Shown here one piece after another: positions 21,668-30,229 of a stretch of DNA of 64,000 bases. The position numbers were made by a program, and so were the translations under genes. Location of the stretch: assembly GCA_021782815.1 (NCBI GenBank), contig JAJXUO010000002.1, forward strand, positions 1-64,000, given 5' to 3'. Source of the DNA: Pseudomonadota bacterium (GTDB taxonomy: Bacteria > Pseudomonadota > Alphaproteobacteria > Rhodospirillales > Magnetospirillaceae). Below the pieces are notes generated by a model, which searched no databases, had not been told where the DNA came from, and saw only the letters and a program-made list of their open reading frames with translations. Positions within the stretch are counted from its first letter, which is position 1, and each line of letters starts with the position of its first letter.

Positions 21668-22729
21668 TCATCCCCGGCGGGGCATCAGCACGGTGTAATC
21701 GAAGTCCAGCACCACGCTGGGAACGTAATCCTTGCCGCCGTCGACCTTGTCGGGGAAAGCGGCACAAGGCTGATCCTTGGCGGCGATGGTGCGCAGGCGC
21801 AACGCCCCCACATCGGCGCGGCCCGGCAGTTCCAGACGCTCCTCGACGCGGGTCCAGGCGTAGATGGTGTCGCCGGCGAAGGTGGGGGCCACGTGGCGGC
21901 CGCCGTTGATGGCCACCAGCTTGAAGGCGTTGCCCAGGCCGTTGAAGGACAGGGACCGGGCCAAGCTGATGATATGTCCGCCATAAATCAGCCGGCGGCC
22001 GAAGCGCCCCTGCCCTTCGGTATGCTGGTTGAAATGCACTTTGGCGGTGTTCTGATAGAGGCGGGTGGCCGACATGTGCTCGGCCTCCTCGATGGTCATG
22101 CCGTCCACATGGTCGATACTTTCCCCGACGGCGTAATCGTCCCAGACATGGGGCGAGCCGGCCAGCGCGGCGTCGTAGCCGCCCAGGGTCAGGCCCTCCG
22201 GCACGATCAGATCCGCCGCCGCCACGCACCTGGCGGTGTCAGGAACGGTTTCCTGCGGTGCCGGGGCATTGACGTCGCGCTTGCGCACCATCACCCAACG
22301 CACATACTCCACCACCATTTCATCACGCTGATTGAGGCCGGTGGAGCGCACATAGACCACGCCGGTCTGGCGGTTGGAATTTTCCTTGAGACCGATGACC
22401 TTGGACACCGCCCGCAAGGTATCGCCGGGATAGACCGGCGCGCCGAAACGGCCCTCGGCATAGCCCAAATTGGCCACGGCGTTCAGCGAGATATCGGGCA
22501 CGGTCTTGCCGAACACCACATGGAAGGCGAGAAGATCGTCCACCGGCGCGCCCTTGAAGCCGATCCTGCCGGCGAAGGCGTCCGACGACTGCACGGCGAA
22601 ACGGCCGCCGTAGAGGGCGCAGTAAAGGGCGACGTCGCCCGTCGTCACCGTGCGCGGCGTGGCGTGAACGATCTCCTGCCCCAGGCGGAAATCCTCGAAA
22701 TAATTGCCGGGATTGGTCTTGGCGGCCAT
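21668..22729 (-). CDS. mcd: MaoC-family hydratase, probable mesaconyl-CoA (2-methylfumaryl-CoA) hydratase
   Basis: The 353-residue protein has a double hot-dog architecture: an N-terminal MaoC unit (about residues 8-150, NYFEDFRLGQEIVH...ALYGGRFAVQSSDAF) and a C-terminal unit (about 190-330) with YQNTAKVHFNQHTEG and LIYGGHIISLARSLSFNGL. Length and motif pattern match the mesaconyl-CoA hydratase of the ethylmalonyl-CoA pathway, which interconverts 2-methylfumaryl-CoA and beta-methylmalyl-CoA. The coupled CitE-type gene (3 bases upstream) supports this. It could instead act on another branched enoyl-CoA. The partner genes ccr, ecm and msd are not in the window. Confidence 0.82.
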   Translation of the reverse strand: MAAKTNPGNYFEDFRLGQEIVHATPRTVTTGDVALYCALYGGRFAVQSSDAFAGRIGFKGAPVDDLLAFHVVFGKTVPDISLNAVANLGYAEGRFGAPVYPGDTLRAVSKVIGLKENSNRQTGVVYVRSTGLNQRDEMVVEYVRWVMVRKRDVNAPAPQETVPDTARCVAAADLIVPEGLTLGGYDAALAGSPHVWDDYAVGESIDHVDGMTIEEAEHMSATRLYQNTAKVHFNQHTEGQGRFGRRLIYGGHIISLARSLSFNGLGNAFKLVAINGGRHVAPTFAGDTIYAWTRVEERLELPGRADVGALRLRTIAAKDQPCAAFPDKVDGGKDYVPSVVLDFDYTVLMPRRG

Positions 22730-22732
22730 GCT

Positions 22733-23599
22733 TCAGCCCTCGATCTGTTCGGCCAGCGCCACCAGGCGCCGGGCATTGACGACATGCAGATTTTCGATCA
22801 GGCGGCCGTCCACCACCACCACGCCCTTGCCGGCGGCCTCGGCCTCGGCATGGGCGGCGATGATCTTGCGCGACCAGGCCACCTCGGCCTCGGAGGGAGC
22901 GAACACCCGGTTGGCGGCGTCGATGGTCTTGGGGTGAATCAGGGTCTTGCCGTCGAAGCCCAGCTCCAGGCCCTGGCGGCAGGCATACTCGAAGCCCTCG
23001 TCGTCGTTGAGGTCGAGATGCACGCCGTCGAGAATGGCCAGACCGGACGCGCGGGCCGCCAGCAGGCACAACCCGAGCGAGGTCAGCATGGGCAGGCGTT
23101 CGCGGGTGTGGGCGCAGTGCAGATCCTTGGCCAGATCCGAGGTGCCCATGACGAATCCGCCCAGGCGCGGGCTGGCGCCGGCGATCTCCTCGGCGCGCAG
23201 GATGCCGCGCGGCGTTTCCATCATGCACCAGATGGCCAGATCGTCGGGCGCGCCCGCCGCCGCCAGAATGCTTTCGGCCTGGCGCACCATGTCGGCGCTT
23301 TCCACCTTGGGCAGCAGCACGGCATGGGCGCCCGAGGTGGCGGCCGCCGCCAGGTCGGCCTGCCCCCACGGCGTGTTGAGGCCGTTGGAGCGGATAAGGA
23401 TCTCGCGCCGGCCATAGCCGCCGCCGGTCACCGCCGCCACCACCTGGCGGCGGGCCTCCTCCTTGGCGTCGGGCGCCACGGCGTCCTCCAGATCGAAGAT
23501 CAGGCCGTCGGCCCCCAGGGTTTTGGCCTTTTCCAACGCGCGCGGGTTGGACCCCGGCATGTAAAGCACGCTGCGGCGCGGACGGGCGGTCGTGGCCAT
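22733..23599 (-). CDS. mcl2: CitE/HpcH-family enzyme, (3S)-malyl-CoA thioesterase type (Mcl2-like)
   Basis: The 288-residue TIM-barrel protein from ATG 23599 starts MATTARPRRSVLYMPGSNPR. It has LIFDLEDAVAP (metal-binding Asp/Glu), IWCMMETPRGIL (metal-binding Glu) and GFDGKTLIHPKTI. The layout is closer to the short Mcl2 (3S)-malyl-CoA thioesterase than to the longer Mcl1 lyase (about 320 residues, with a CQLFGPGSRP opening). Mcl2 hydrolyses malyl-CoA to malate in the ethylmalonyl-CoA pathway. It is cotranscribed with the MaoC hydratase (3-base gap) and lies next to sdh. The frame extends upstream to 23653, but the family start and GGGGAG before 23599 favour the shorter form. Lyase activity cannot be excluded. 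Confidence 0.8.
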   Translation of the reverse strand: MATTARPRRSVLYMPGSNPRALEKAKTLGADGLIFDLEDAVAPDAKEEARRQVVAAVTGGGYGRREILIRSNGLNTPWGQADLAAAATSGAHAVLLPKVESADMVRQAESILAAAGAPDDLAIWCMMETPRGILRAEEIAGASPRLGGFVMGTSDLAKDLHCAHTRERLPMLTSLGLCLLAARASGLAILDGVHLDLNDDEGFEYACRQGLELGFDGKTLIHPKTIDAANRVFAPSEAEVAWSRKIIAAHAEAEAAGKGVVVVDGRLIENLHVVNARRLVALAEQIEG

Positions 23600-23824
23600 G
23601 ATAACGGTCTCCCCTTCGAAAACGTCCGGAACCGGACTTTTGCAGTGCGGCACACTAGCAAGAGCGGCAGGGCGCTGGCAAGGGTTCGGCGCAATTTTCT
23701 AACACTGAACACGCCCATCCCGATGCATTCTTACCGAATAGTCCCGCCTTCCCCTCCGAATCGCTCATCCTCCTCCTGCGAAGGCAGGAAAATATGCCTT
23801 TTAGGGTTATCCCCCTATGCCCCC

Positions 23825-23854
23825 TTGCCATAAGAGGCGCCTGTTCCCACAATA
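23825..23854 (+). promoter_or_regulatory. Possible sigma-70 promoter of the response regulator gene
   Basis: TTGCCA (23825-23830), an 18-base spacer and ACAATA (23849-23854) precede the CheY-like gene. The rest of the spacer 23600-23882 is AT-richer than the surroundings and has a short hairpin TCCTGC-GAAG-GCAGGA; no ORF is supported there. Confidence 0.35.
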
Positions 23855-23894
23855 AACGGTCTATGGAAGCCCCTTTTGTTGCATGGAGCGCGCC

Positions 23895-24446
23895 ATGGTC
23901 CCTCCGCTGAGCATGATCCGTTTTCTCGTCATTGATGACAGCGCCTCGGAACGCAAGCTGGTGCGCGCCTTGCTGCAGACTCTCGGTGCCGAACAGATCG
24001 ACGAGGCCACGGACGGCGAAAGCGCCATCCGCCTGATCAAACAGGTTCCTCCCGGCCTTATTCTGTGCGACTGGGAAATGGAGCCCATCGGCGGCCTGCA
24101 TCTGGCCCGCTTCATCCGCCGCTCCCCGGCCAGCCCCGACAAGCGCATCCCCCTGATCATGATGACCGGCCATGCCGACCGGCAACGGGTGGTCTCGGCG
24201 CGCGATGCCGGGGTCAACGAGTTCATGGTCAAACCGTTGTCGCCGCACCTCCTGCAAAGCCGCATCGCCGCCGCGCTGGACAGCCGCCGCCCCTTCATCA
24301 CCGCCCACGATTATTTCGGCCCCGACCGCCGCCGCCACGTCGCCGCCTGGCCGGGACCGGAACGGCGCACCCTGCGCAAGGCCCCGGAAATCCGCACCCG
24401 TCCGGCGCCGGTGCTCGATACCCCCAGTCTGCGCTACAAGGTGTGA
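23895..24446 (+). CDS. CheY-like single-domain response regulator with C-terminal extension
   Basis: A receiver domain occupies residues 6-127 of 183: acidic pair D14-D15 (FLVIDDSASER), phospho-acceptor D59 (LILCDWEMEP), Thr in IPLIMMTGH and K113 (MVKPL). After it comes about 55 residues without a known output domain, including YFGPDRRRH and ending SLRYKV. This type of tail (FGPDRRR) is common after receivers in Rhodospirillales. It probably works in chemotaxis or stress phosphorelay through protein contacts, but its cognate kinase is not evident here. Start choice: ATG 23895 has GGAG 6 bases before it; 23883 and 23913 are alternatives. It is a single-gene unit. Confidence 0.85.
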   Translation: MVPPLSMIRFLVIDDSASERKLVRALLQTLGAEQIDEATDGESAIRLIKQVPPGLILCDWEMEPIGGLHLARFIRRSPASPDKRIPLIMMTGHADRQRVVSARDAGVNEFMVKPLSPHLLQSRIAAALDSRRPFITAHDYFGPDRRRHVAAWPGPERRTLRKAPEIRTRPAPVLDTPSLRYKV

Positions 24447-24589
24447 TCCCGCCCGCCGCGGCGCGAAAGCGCGCACTTTTCCTTTGCGCCGCCCGGCACT
24501 TGGGCCTATCACAAAAGGCCCATCCCCCGTCCCCGCGCGCGCGCACTCCCGCCCAGGGGACGACGTAAAGCCTGTCTTGAGCGGAGACC

Positions 24590-25216
24590 ATGGAGTCGTT
24601 GCTTTTCCTTCGCGGCGTGGTGATCGGATTCGCCCTGGCCGCCCCCGTCGGTCCCGTGGGCATTCTCTGCATCCGCCGCGCCCTGGCCGACGGCCGCTAT
24701 GCCGCCTTCATCGCCGGTTTGGGCGCCGCCTGCGCCGACACCTTCTACGGCGCCGTGGCCGGGCTCGGCATCACCGTGATCAGCGCCTTCCTGGTCAGCC
24801 ACGCCACCGCCCTCAGGCTGGTGGGCGGGCTGTTCCTGGTGGTGCTGGGCGGCCGCACCTGGCGCACGCCGCCCCGCTTCGACCCGCAGCCGGTGAGCGG
24901 CCCCGGCCTGGCCCGGGATTTCCTCTCCACCTTTCTCATCACCCTGTCGAACCCCGCCACCATTCTGGCCTCCATGGGGGTGTTCGCCGCCATGGGGGTC
25001 ATGGGCAACGGCCCGGCCGCGCCGTCGCGCCTGCTGATCCTGGGGGTGTTCGCCGGCTCCAGCCTGTGGTGGCTGGTGCTGTCGGGCATCGCCAGCGGCC
25101 TGCGCGCCAAATTCACGCCCGGCGCCCTGGCCCGGCTCAACCACATTTCCGGCGCCGCCCTGATGTTGTTCGGCGCCGGAATCCTGGCCAGCCTGGGCTG
25201 GAGCCTGTGGTTCTGA
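24590..25216 (+). CDS. LysE/RhtB-family exporter
   Basis: A 208-residue membrane protein with five to six hydrophobic segments. The LysE signature is clear: LRGVVIGFALAAPVGPVG near the N-terminus, the Ala/Gly-rich GLGAACADTFYGAVA, then FLSTFLITLSNPATILA, and a C-terminal WSLWF. Members export amino acids or related small molecules across the inner membrane; the substrate cannot be told from the sequence. It lies between the response regulator (143 bases downstream of it) and the convergent chemoreceptor gene (stop 25232), from which it is separated by only 15 bases. A GCGGAG RBS precedes ATG 24590. Confidence 0.88.
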   Translation: MESLLFLRGVVIGFALAAPVGPVGILCIRRALADGRYAAFIAGLGAACADTFYGAVAGLGITVISAFLVSHATALRLVGGLFLVVLGGRTWRTPPRFDPQPVSGPGLARDFLSTFLITLSNPATILASMGVFAAMGVMGNGPAAPSRLLILGVFAGSSLWWLVLSGIASGLRAKFTPGALARLNHISGAALMLFGAGILASLGWSLWF

Positions 25217-25231
25217 GGCTCCGCCGCGGGG

Positions 25232-27253
25232 TTATCCGCGGCGAATGGTGGCGATGAAACTATCCACCGAGTGGGTCAGCCGCGCCGATTGCTGGCCCAG
25301 CGCCGTGGCCGCTTCCAGCACCTCGCCCGCCGCCTGGCCGGCTTCGCCCGCCGCCTGATTGACCCCGACGATATTGCTCGACACCTCCTGGGTGCCGGCC
25401 GACGCCTGCTCCACGTTGCGGGCGATCTCGCGGGTGGCCGCGCCCTGTTCCTCCACCGCCGAGGCCACGGCGGAATTGATCTCGCTGATGCGGCCGATGA
25501 TGCTGGTGATCTGGCCGATGGCCCGCACCGCATTGTGGGTGGAGCCCTGCACCTCGCCGATCTGGCTGGAAATCTCCTCGGTGGCTTTGGCGGTCTGGTT
25601 GGCCAGGTGCTTCACCTCGTTGGCCACCACCGAGAAACCCTTGCCGGCATCGCCGGCCCGGGCCGCCTCGATGGTGGCGTTCAAGGCCAGAAGGTTGGTC
25701 TGGCTGGCGATGTCGTTGATGAGGTCCACCACCTCGCCGATGCGGTTGGTGGCCTGATCGAGCCCGGCCATGACGCGGTCGGCGTCGCCGGCCACCGTCA
25801 CCGCCTCGGCCGAAACCTGCGCCGCCAGGGTCACCTGATGGGAAATCTCGCCGATGGAGGCGCTCAGTTCCTCGGCGGCCGAGGCCACCGTTTCCACGCT
25901 GGCGGCGGCCTGTTCCGAGGCGGCGGCCACGGCGCTGGCCTCGCGGCTGGTTTCCTCGGCCACCGAGGCCATGGCCTGGGACGAGGATTGCAACTGGATG
26001 GCCGAGGCCGACACCGCATGCACCACATCCTTGACGCTGGCCTCGAAATCGTCGGCCATCTTCAGCATCAGGGCGCGGCGGTCCTCCTCGGAGCGGCGTT
26101 TCATCGCCTCCTGTTCCGCCTGCAGCCGTTCCACCCTGAGGGCGTTCTCCTTGAACACCTGCACGGCGCGGGCCATGGCGCCGATCTCGTCATGGGAGGC
26201 GAGACCGGGCACCAGCACCGTCTTGTCGCCATTGGCCAGCAGTCCCATGATGCCGGTCATGGAGCGGATGGGCAGCACGATGCTGCGCGCCACCAGCACG
26301 GCGAAGGCCAGACCGGCCAGAACCGCCGCCAGCGACAGCCACAGCACGCTGGAGCTGCTCTGGTTCAGCGCCTGTTCGGAGCTGTCGCGGGTGTCGGTCA
26401 GGATGCGCCCTTCCAGTTCACGGGCCGCCATGGTGGCCTGGCCGAAGGCGTCGGCCTGCTGCGGCAGGGTGACCGACAACAGATGGGCGCTGTCCAGAAT
26501 GGCGGCCTTCAAATCGCCCAGGGCGCCGACATAATTGGCGACGTCGGCGGCCACCGCCTTGGTGCGCTCGCGGTGCGCCACATTGGCCTGATGGCTTTCC
26601 AGCTCGGCCAGCAGGGTTTCCACCTGCTTGACCTTGCCCAGGCCGGCATCGGCCAGGGCCGGATCGGCCTTCAGGATGAACTGATAAATGGTGATGCGGC
26701 CGTTAAGCAGGGTGGTCTGCGCCTGCCCGGCCAGGACCGCGCTGTCGAACTCCTGATCGGCCACGGCATTCTTCACCACGTCCGAGAGGCCGTCCACCGC
26801 CTTGCCGCCCACCAGGACCAGCTGATTGAACACCCGGTCGCGCTGGGCCCGCATGGCCTCCAGCTGCGTCACGCCGTCGGCATAATTCTTCAGGGCCGCC
26901 TGGGCGGCGGCGATCTTTTCGCCCACGCCGGGCAGAACGGCGGTGGAACGGGCCTCGGCCAGCTGGCGATCCAGACCGGCCAGCCCCTCTTTCACCGCCG
27001 CCAGATGGGCGGGATCGCCATCCTCGCTGTAAGACAGCACCAGACGGCGCAAGGTGTCGGCATCGTGGTCGATGGAGAGAATGCGAACCGTATCCGAGGA
27101 ATTGCGGGCATAGCCGTTGAAGGTGTCCAGCGCCGTGCGCATGCCGTGCACCCCAAGGCCGCCCACCACCACCAGCAGGATCAGCACCACGATGAAACCG
27201 GCGTAAATGCGCGTGCGCACACTGACCCGGCCGGTCATTCCCGATCCAGACAT
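25232..27253 (-). CDS. Methyl-accepting chemotaxis protein with HBM-type sensor
   Basis: A 673-residue transmembrane chemoreceptor: TM1 at about residues 13-35, an all-helical periplasmic region of about 265 residues, TM2 at about 305-325, HAMP, and a cytoplasmic signalling domain with the hairpin tip NATIEAARAGDAGKGFSVVA...EVKHLANQTAKATEEI. The long helical sensor with a conserved IDHDADTLRRLVLSY segment resembles the helical bimodular (HBM) domain, which in studied cases binds TCA intermediates or polyamines; the ligand here is not known. ATG 27253 follows AAGGAGG by 6 bases; the longer open frame to 27313 is not needed. No CWRxW-type CheR tether is seen at the end. Confidence 0.9.
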   Translation of the reverse strand: MSGSGMTGRVSVRTRIYAGFIVVLILLVVVGGLGVHGMRTALDTFNGYARNSSDTVRILSIDHDADTLRRLVLSYSEDGDPAHLAAVKEGLAGLDRQLAEARSTAVLPGVGEKIAAAQAALKNYADGVTQLEAMRAQRDRVFNQLVLVGGKAVDGLSDVVKNAVADQEFDSAVLAGQAQTTLLNGRITIYQFILKADPALADAGLGKVKQVETLLAELESHQANVAHRERTKAVAADVANYVGALGDLKAAILDSAHLLSVTLPQQADAFGQATMAARELEGRILTDTRDSSEQALNQSSSSVLWLSLAAVLAGLAFAVLVARSIVLPIRSMTGIMGLLANGDKTVLVPGLASHDEIGAMARAVQVFKENALRVERLQAEQEAMKRRSEEDRRALMLKMADDFEASVKDVVHAVSASAIQLQSSSQAMASVAEETSREASAVAAASEQAAASVETVASAAEELSASIGEISHQVTLAAQVSAEAVTVAGDADRVMAGLDQATNRIGEVVDLINDIASQTNLLALNATIEAARAGDAGKGFSVVANEVKHLANQTAKATEEISSQIGEVQGSTHNAVRAIGQITSIIGRISEINSAVASAVEEQGAATREIARNVEQASAGTQEVSSNIVGVNQAAGEAGQAAGEVLEAATALGQQSARLTHSVDSFIATIRRG

Positions 27254-27401
27254 ATCCTGCCTCCTTCTCGCCCGGCCCCCCGCCGGGTTTATGCATTTAG
27301 TCCCACCCCTCAAGGGTTGGTGGGTACCTTACTCGCCTTTAAATAGCAATCTGTTTTTACATGACAGCGTGGTAACAGGCCGGGAATTCCGCCAAAAAAA
27401 A

Positions 27402-27429
27402 CCCGGCTCCCGTTAAGACGGGAGCCGGG
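27402..27429 (-). terminator. Terminator after asd
   Basis: Perfect 12-bp stem CCCGGCTCCCGT / ACGGGAGCCGGG with a TAAG loop. On the minus strand it is followed by eight T residues, a classical intrinsic terminator 24 bases after the asd stop. Confidence 0.92.
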
Positions 27430-27452
27430 CTTTATAAGACTTTTCTGAATCT

Positions 27453-28472
27453 TTACTTCTTAAGGTAGTCCTTGGCCAGAACCTCTGCAATCTGCACGGC
27501 GTTAAGCGCGGCGCCCTTGCGCAGATTGTCGGCCACGCACCAGAACGACAGGCCGTTCTTGATGGTGGGGTCGCGGCGGATACGGCTGACATAGACGGCG
27601 TCCTCGCCGGTGGCTTCCACCGGGGTGACATAGCCTTCGTTGGCGCGGTGATCCACCACCACCACGCCGGGGGCGTGGCTCAGGGCTTCGCGGGCCTGGG
27701 CCTCGTCCACCGGCTTTTCGAACTCCACGTTCACCGCCTCGGCATGGCTGACGAACACCGGCACGCGCACGCAGGTGGCATGCACCGCCACATCGGGATC
27801 GAGGATCTTGCGGGTTTCCACCGCCATCTTCCATTCCTCCTTGGTGGCGCCGTCATCCATGAAGACGTCGATATGGGGAATGCAGTTGAAGGCGATCTGC
27901 TTGGTGAAACGCTCGGGCTTGACCGGGTCGTTCACATAGATGGCGCGGGTCTGGTTGAAGAGCTCGTCCATGGCCTCCTTGCCCGCCCCCGACACCGACT
28001 GGTAGGTGGACACCACCACGCGCTTGATGCGGAACAGATCATGCAGCGGCTTCAGGGCCACCACCATCTGAATGGTGGAACAGTTGGGGTTGGCGATGAT
28101 GCCCTTCTTCTTGTAGCCGGCGATGGCGCCCGGATTGACTTCCGGCACCACCAGCGGCACGTCGGGGTCCATGCGGAAATGCGAGGTGTTGTCCACCACC
28201 ACACAGCCGGCGGCGGCGGCACGCGGGCTGTGCTGGGCCGAAACCTTGGCGCCGGGCGAGGACAGGGCGATATCCCAGCCGGTGAAATCGAAGGTTTCCA
28301 GATCCTGCACCTTCAGGACCTTGTCGTCGCCGAACGACACCTCGCGCCCGACCGAGCGCGACGACGCCAGAGCCGCCACCTGGCTCACCGGGAACTGGCG
28401 GTCGGCCAGCGTCTGAAGCATTTCGCGGCCCACATTGCCCGTGGCGCCGATCACCGCAACCTTGTAACCCAT
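27453..28472 (-). CDS. asd: Aspartate-semialdehyde dehydrogenase
   Basis: NADP-dependent reduction of aspartyl phosphate to aspartate semialdehyde, the branch point to lysine/diaminopimelate, threonine and methionine. The 339-residue protein starts MGYKVAVIGATGNVGREML (NADP motif) and has the catalytic C131 in IANPNCSTIQ, with QSVSGAGKEAMDEL and the catalytic-region PHIDVF. It follows the leuCDB unit on the same strand but is separated from it by a 560-base gap with a terminator, so it is probably its own transcription unit. dapF, a later DAP-pathway gene, lies about 10 kb away. Confidence 0.96.
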   Translation of the reverse strand: MGYKVAVIGATGNVGREMLQTLADRQFPVSQVAALASSRSVGREVSFGDDKVLKVQDLETFDFTGWDIALSSPGAKVSAQHSPRAAAAGCVVVDNTSHFRMDPDVPLVVPEVNPGAIAGYKKKGIIANPNCSTIQMVVALKPLHDLFRIKRVVVSTYQSVSGAGKEAMDELFNQTRAIYVNDPVKPERFTKQIAFNCIPHIDVFMDDGATKEEWKMAVETRKILDPDVAVHATCVRVPVFVSHAEAVNVEFEKPVDEAQAREALSHAPGVVVVDHRANEGYVTPVEATGEDAVYVSRIRRDPTIKNGLSFWCVADNLRKGAALNAVQIAEVLAKDYLKK

Positions 28473-28527
28473 TGTGCTGTCCTTTTCGCGTTTTCGGCCC
28501 CTGCCGCCCAGCCGGACCTCATCTCAA

Positions 28528-28564
28528 CGAAAAGGCCCGCCGGGCTGATCCCGCGGGCCTTTTG
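28528..28564 (-). terminator. Terminator hairpin upstream of asd
   Basis: On the minus strand AAAAGGCCCGCGGG...CCCGGCGGGCCTTTTCG forms a strong stem ended by TTTT. It closes whatever is transcribed from the leuB-asd gap and isolates asd. Confidence 0.75.
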
Positions 28565-28595
28565 GTGGTGCAAACAAAGTACCGACCAGCCCGCC

Positions 28596-28706
28596 TTACG
28601 CCAGGGTCTTTTTAGTCGTGAGGGTTTTGGTCGAAACAATAACGGCGGACCCCGCATCCCCGAGGGAGGCGGCCTGCATCATCAGGCTGGGTCCAAACTG
28701 CGACAT
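28596..28706 (-). CDS. Possible 36-residue small protein
   Basis: ATG 28706 to TAA 28596 gives 36 residues, MSQFGPSLMMQAASLGDAGS followed by a Thr/Lys-rich tail. It lies directly before the terminator hairpin 28528-28564. A GGAG is present 12 bases upstream, and a weak promoter TTGCCT-17-TAATGC precedes it. Nothing else supports coding; the family is unknown. It may equally be non-coding. Confidence 0.2.
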   Translation of the reverse strand: MSQFGPSLMMQAASLGDAGSAVIVSTKTLTTKKTLA

Positions 28707-28784
28707 TGCGGTCACATGCTCCGTTTTTCACTGCCAGCATTACCGTACCCGGATCGGGAAGGCAAGGCTTATCGGAGCCCTCCA

Positions 28785-28825
28785 CAGGGTGATCGCATTT
28801 GCGCTCACCCTGCCTTCTTTTTGTC
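28785..28825 (+). terminator. Plus-strand hairpin with T-tract in the leuB-asd gap
   Basis: CAGGGTGA / TCACCCTG (8 bp) with an inner CGC/GCG pair and an AAAT/ATTT loop spans 28785-28812 and is followed by CCTTCTTTTTG on the plus strand. It has terminator form although no plus-strand gene precedes it, so it may end a small RNA. Confidence 0.45.
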
Positions 28826-28972
28826 CGCTCAGGCGCCGGGCGCTGGCGTGCCGCCAGCTTGGCTGTCCTCACTTACCCTCCGATGCCCAAGGGCATCTCC
28901 GGCCGTTCCGGCGCGCGAGAAAGCGCTAGTCAGCCGCATGAAGCGGCTTCCATATGCGATCACCCTGGAGCC

Positions 28973-29008
28973 CTCCAGGACGGCCCGCGCACGGGCCGCC
29001 CTGGAGGC
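28973..29008 (-). terminator. Long hairpin after leuB
   Basis: A 16-bp stem with one mismatch (CCTCCAGGACGGCCCG / CGGGCCGCCCTGGAGG, 4-base loop) lies 24 bases after the leuB stop. It has no U-tract. Confidence 0.6.
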
Positions 29009-29032
29009 TCGGAAGGTCTTGCCCGACGCCGA

Positions 29033-30142
29033 TCAGCCGGCCAGCTTGTCCAGCTCGCGCACGATGGCCTCGCCCATCACCGTGGTCGAAACCTTGGCCT
29101 TGCCGGGCTGCATGATGTCGCCGGTGCGCAGGCCGCCGTCCAGCACGTTCTTCACCGCCTGCTCCAGCAGGGCGGCGTCCTCGGCCATGTCGAAGCTGTA
29201 GCGCAGCATCATGCCGAACGACAGCAGGGTGGCCAGCGGATTGGCGATGTCGCGGCCGGCGATATCGGGGGCCGAGCCGTGCACCGGCTCATAGACGGCG
29301 CGGCGGTTGCCGTTGGCGTCGGCGGCGCCCAGCGAGGCCGAGGGCAGCATGCCGAGCGAGCCGGTGAGCATGGCGGCGCAATCGGACAGCAGGTCACCGA
29401 ACAGGTTGTCGGTGACGATGACGTCGAACTGCTTGGGGTTGCGCACCAGCTGCATGGCGCAGTTGTCGGCGTACATGTGCTGCAGCTCCACCTCGGCATA
29501 CTTGGCGGCATGGAGCTTGGTCACTTCCTCGCGCCACAGCAGGCCCGATTCCATGACATTGGCCTTTTCCACCGAATGCAGCTTGTTGCCGCGCTTCTTG
29601 GCGAGGTCGAAGGCCACTTCGGCGATGCGCACGATTTCCGAGGTGGTGTAAACCTGGGTGTTCAGGCCCTGGCGCTCGCCGTTCTCCAGGGTGGTGATGC
29701 CGCGCGGCTGGCCGAAATAGACGCCGCCGGTCAGTTCGCGCACGATCATGATATCGAGGCCCTTGACCAGATCGGTCTTCAGGGACGAGGCCTCGGCCAG
29801 GGCGTCGAACACGAAGGCCGGACGCAGATTGGCGAACAGCTGCAGATCCTTGCGCAGACGCAGAAGGCCGCGTTCGGGCTTCACTTCGAAGGGCAGATCA
29901 TCCCACTTCGGACCACCCACGGCGCCCAGCAGCACCGCGTCGGCGGCGAAGGCGTCCTGCATGGTGGCATCGGTCAGAGGATGGCCGAACTTATCGTAGG
30001 AGGCGCCGCCGATCAGGCCGTCCGTCAGATCGAAGGTGATGTGGCGCTTCTTGGCCATCCAGTCGATGACCCGGCGCACCTGGGCCATCACTTCCGGCCC
30101 GATGCCGTCACCGGCAAGGATAAGCAGCTTCTTGGTGGTCAT
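29033..30142 (-). CDS. leuB: 3-isopropylmalate dehydrogenase
   Basis: NAD-dependent oxidative decarboxylation of 3-isopropylmalate in leucine synthesis. The 369-residue protein starts [19 protein letters not shown] and has the family's [38 protein letters not shown] and [12 protein letters not shown] motifs; the Asp residues of LFGDLLSD bind the metal. It follows leuD with an 87-base spacer containing a run of GC but no strong terminator, so leuC-leuD-leuB are likely one operon. Confidence 0.97.
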   Translation of the reverse strand: MTTKKLLILAGDGIGPEVMAQVRRVIDWMAKKRHITFDLTDGLIGGASYDKFGHPLTDATMQDAFAADAVLLGAVGGPKWDDLPFEVKPERGLLRLRKDLQLFANLRPAFVFDALAEASSLKTDLVKGLDIMIVRELTGGVYFGQPRGITTLENGERQGLNTQVYTTSEIVRIAEVAFDLAKKRGNKLHSVEKANVMESGLLWREEVTKLHAAKYAEVELQHMYADNCAMQLVRNPKQFDVIVTDNLFGDLLSDCAAMLTGSLGMLPSASLGAADANGNRRAVYEPVHGSAPDIAGRDIANPLATLLSFGMMLRYSFDMAEDAALLEQAVKNVLDGGLRTGDIMQPGKAKVSTTVMGEAIVRELDKLAG

Positions 30143-30229
30143 GGGAAACGTCTCCGCGAAGGGCGGCGGGCGGGCCCGCCGGCTTGGAAAGAGGGACGGG
30201 CCGCCATGCGGCGGCCCGCCGAAATCGGC

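Larger units (their letters stand above)
28473..29032. other. 560-base structured gap between leuB and asd
   Basis: No established gene is recognised. From right to left: a 16-bp hairpin (28973-29008) just after leuB; consecutive short perfect hairpins at about 28848-28864 (GCTGGCG-TGC-CGCCAGC), 28882-28897 (GATGCCC-AA-GGGCATC) and 28934-28948 (GCCGC-ATGAA-GCGGC); a plus-strand hairpin with T-run (28785-28825); a minus-strand 36-codon ORF (28596-28706); and a terminator hairpin (28528-28564). Base composition is less GC-biased than the genes. Known features of RNase P RNA, SRP RNA and tmRNA were looked for by eye and not found. Confidence 0.4.

Noticed and set aside
28473-29032. RNase P RNA, SRP 4.5S RNA or tmRNA in the leuB-asd gap
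   Set aside because: The universally conserved sequences of these RNAs were looked for on both strands and not found.
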